Shown: piece by piece, positions 5,431-7,117 of the stretch
How the letters are laid out: each line of letters opens with the position of its first letter
Numbering within the stretch: position 1 is the stretch's first letter
The notes under the pieces: generated by a model
Told to the model about the DNA's origin: nothing
The model's database searches: none
What the model saw: only the letters and a program-made list of their open reading frames with translations
Assembly: GCA_005889395.1 (NCBI GenBank)
Contig: VBFX01000212.1
Location: 1 to 7,117 of the forward strand
Source: Chloroflexota bacterium
GTDB taxonomy: Bacteria > Chloroflexota > Dormibacteria > CF-121
Length of the DNA stretch: 7,117 nucleotides
Reading direction: 5' to 3'
Position numbers and translations under genes: made by a program

Positions 5431-6407
5431 ATCGTGTGGCAGCCCTCAAGGTCGGTGGCCTGCTCGCGCTGGCGATCGTAGCCCTGCTGCTGCCGCTCGT
5501 TGCGCCCGACCCGGCGACGACCAACATCGCCGTGTTCACCGTGATGTACATCGGGCTGGCAACGGCCTGGAACATCATGGGCGGCTACACGGGCTACATC
5601 TCGCTGGGCCATGCCGCCTTTTTCGGCTTTGGCGCCTATGGCCTCGGCTTGATGCTCGTCCACCTCAATCTCACGCCCGGCTACGGGCCATTTTTCCTGG
5701 TCCCGGTGGCCGGCCTGCTGTCGGCCCTACTGGCGGTGGGCATCGGCTGGATCGCCTTGCGCACCCGGGCCGCGACCTTCGTCATCGTGACGATCGCCTT
5801 CATGTTCATGATGCAGCTGCTCGCCGAAAACCTGGTCAAGGTGACGGGAGGCGGCGGCGGGCTGGGGCTCCCGTACTCGCACGACTGGGGCGGCGACTTT
5901 TTCAACACCCCCTACTACTACGCGATGCTCCTGCTGGCGGTCCTGGGGCTGTTCATCTCCTGGTGGATCCGGCGTTCCAAGTTCGGCCTGGGACTGCTGG
6001 CCATCCGTGATGACGAGGACAAGGCGCTGGCTGTCGGCGTCCCGACGCGGGCCTTCAAGCTGACGGCTTTCGTCATTAGCGCCGCCCTGGTTGGCATGAT
6101 CGGCGGCGTGTACGCCTATTACGTCACCTATATCTATCCGCAATTCGTGTTCGATCCGCTGATCGGGATCTCGATGGTGCTGATGGCGTTTCTCGGCGGA
6201 CTCGGGACCCTGAGCGGTCCCGTGATCGGCGCGCTGCTGCTGGAGCCGGCGCAGCTCGAATTTGCCTATCGCCTCGGCGCCAGCCGGCTCTACCTGGTGT
6301 TCTACTCGGCGGTGTTCCTGTTGGTCATCCTGCTGCTGCCGCGTGGCATCGTGCCATCGGTCGCTGACCTCCTCAACCGTCGGCGGGCCCGCACGGTGGT
6401 GTCCTGA
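5427..6407 (+). CDS. livM: HAAT ABC transporter permease LivM
   Basis: A 326-residue, strongly hydrophobic inner-membrane permease that pairs with LivH to form the channel. Family marks: an N-terminal helix (about 8-26), MYIGLATAWNIMGGYTGYIS followed by LGHAAFFGFGAY (40-71), ALRTRAATFVIVTIAFMFMM (110-129), a Gly-rich stretch at 140-147, the cytoplasmic coupling loop RRSKFGLGLLAIRDDEDKAL (182-201), the VPTRAFKLTAFVISAALVG helix, and MAFLGGLGTLSGPVIGALLL (253-272). Length and motifs are complete with no sign of damage. The start overlaps the livH stop (ATGA) and the stop overlaps the livG start by one base, so translation is likely coupled through the operon. Because its partner LivH is disrupted, the transporter may be non-functional unless LivH is supplied elsewhere or the lesion is artefactual. 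Confidence 0.95.
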   Translation: MNRVAALKVGGLLALAIVALLLPLVAPDPATTNIAVFTVMYIGLATAWNIMGGYTGYISLGHAAFFGFGAYGLGLMLVHLNLTPGYGPFFLVPVAGLLSALLAVGIGWIALRTRAATFVIVTIAFMFMMQLLAENLVKVTGGGGGLGLPYSHDWGGDFFNTPYYYAMLLLAVLGLFISWWIRRSKFGLGLLAIRDDEDKALAVGVPTRAFKLTAFVISAALVGMIGGVYAYYVTYIYPQFVFDPLIGISMVLMAFLGGLGTLSGPVIGALLLEPAQLEFAYRLGASRLYLVFYSAVFLLVILLLPRGIVPSVADLLNRRRARTVVS

Positions 6408-7117
6408 TGAGCCTGCTGGAGATCTCAGCGCTCACCAAGCGCTTCGGCGGCGTGGTCGCGGTCGACGGCTGCTCGCTGTCCGTCGCCGACCGGAGCATCA
6501 CCGGGCTGATCGGTCCGAACGGTTCCGGGAAGACGACGGTCTTCAACCTGGTGACCGGCTTCATCCCGCGCGACTCCGGTGAGGTGCGATTCAAATCCCG
6601 GTCGATCGCGGGTCTCGGCCCGGACCGAATCTACGGCCTGGGCATCGGCCGCACCTTCCAGCTGGCCCGCATCTTCCCCCGGCTGACGGCGCTGGAGAAC
6701 ATGCTCGTGCCGGTGCGGCGCGCCGGCCTACGGGCAGTGCTTTCGCACGGGCAGTGGCGCCATGAACGGGAGCGGGCGATGGAGATGCTGGAATTCGTCG
6801 AAATCGCCCGCATCGCCGGGACCCTGGGCGGCGCGCTCTCCTACGGGCAGCGCAAGCTCCTCGAGCTGGCGGCGGTGATGATGGCAGCGCCCGAGCTGGT
6901 GCTGCTCGACGAGCCGGCGGGCGGGGTCAATCCCGCGCTGCTGGAGCGGATCAGCGAGCACATCCGGAAGCTCAACCGGCAAGGCGTGACCTTCCTGCTG
7001 GTCGAACACAACATGAGCTTCGTCATGAACCTGTGCGACGAGGTGGTCGTGCTGCACCAGGGGAAGGCGATCGCGAGCGGCAAACCCAAAGCGGTGCGCG
7101 AGAACCCGGCGGTGCTC
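6407..7117 (+). CDS. livG: HAAT ABC transporter ATP-binding protein LivG, C-terminus beyond window
   Basis: 237 codons are visible and open to the window edge; LivG proteins are about 250 residues, so only a short tail is missing. All ABC ATPase motifs are present: Walker A GPNGSGKT (36-43), Q-loop Q85 in GRTFQLARIF, signature LSYGQ (144-148), Walker B LVLLDEP (164-170, catalytic E169) and H-loop H201 in LVEHNMSF. The RTFQ..R.F.RLTALENMLV stretch and the LSYGQ form of the signature are typical of LivG rather than of sugar or metal importer ATPases. The ATG at 6407 shares one base with the livM stop. In this family LivG forms a heterodimer with LivF to power uptake by LivHM; livF is expected downstream but not seen. 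Confidence 0.95.
   Translation, partial: MSLLEISALTKRFGGVVAVDGCSLSVADRSITGLIGPNGSGKTTVFNLVTGFIPRDSGEVRFKSRSIAGLGPDRIYGLGIGRTFQLARIFPRLTALENMLVPVRRAGLRAVLSHGQWRHERERAMEMLEFVEIARIAGTLGGALSYGQRKLLELAAVMMAAPELVLLDEPAGGVNPALLERISEHIRKLNRQGVTFLLVEHNMSFVMNLCDEVVVLHQGKAIASGKPKAVRENPAVL

Overview
The window is a high-GC bacterial locus built as two divergent arms around a LacI-type regulator gene. The left arm, on the minus strand, reads lacI (3262-2216), then a 3-hydroxyisobutyrate-dehydrogenase-like oxidoreductase (2139-1174), then an M24-fold hydrolase/aminopeptidase (1187-1, running off the window). The right arm, on the plus strand, encodes a branched-chain/hydrophobic amino acid type (HAAT) ABC importer: lipoprotein binding protein (3339-4553), permease LivH (4623-5430, damaged), permease LivM (5427-6407) and ATPase LivG (6407-7117, cut by the window edge). 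The partner ATPase LivF would be expected just downstream.

Regulation can be read from the sequence. Each arm has a promoter with a perfect TTGACA -35 box and a 17-bp spacer, and a LacI-family operator sits where transcription should start: a perfect 12-bp palindrome GCAAACGTTTGC at 2168-2179 for the dehydrogenase/M24 unit, and a 10/12 match at 3309-3320 for the transporter. The likely reading is one LacI regulator that represses both uptake and catabolism until a ligand appears. The shared control suggests that the importer brings in the compound that the dehydrogenase and M24 hydrolase process. The substrate cannot be read from sequence; a small amide, amino acid or peptide-like compound is a reasonable guess.

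Two lesions or variations stand out. livH has lost about 20 residues together with the reading frame near 5072; the missing part is the cytoplasmic loop that normally contacts the ATPase. The M24 protein keeps four of the five usual metal ligands but has Cys in place of the second Asp, which points away from a standard Xaa-Pro aminopeptidase and towards a creatinase-like or otherwise modified hydrolase. A perfect 10-bp GC hairpin separates the binding-protein gene from livH.

The organism cannot be named. High GC content, a lipid-anchored binding protein with an LAAC-GGSS lipobox, and Shine-Dalgarno-led genes with sigma70-type promoters fit Actinomycetota, Chloroflexota or related lineages better than typical Proteobacteria, where LivK proteins are usually soluble and periplasmic. 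No RNA genes, mobile elements, CRISPR arrays or gene-free stretches over 300 bp were seen.
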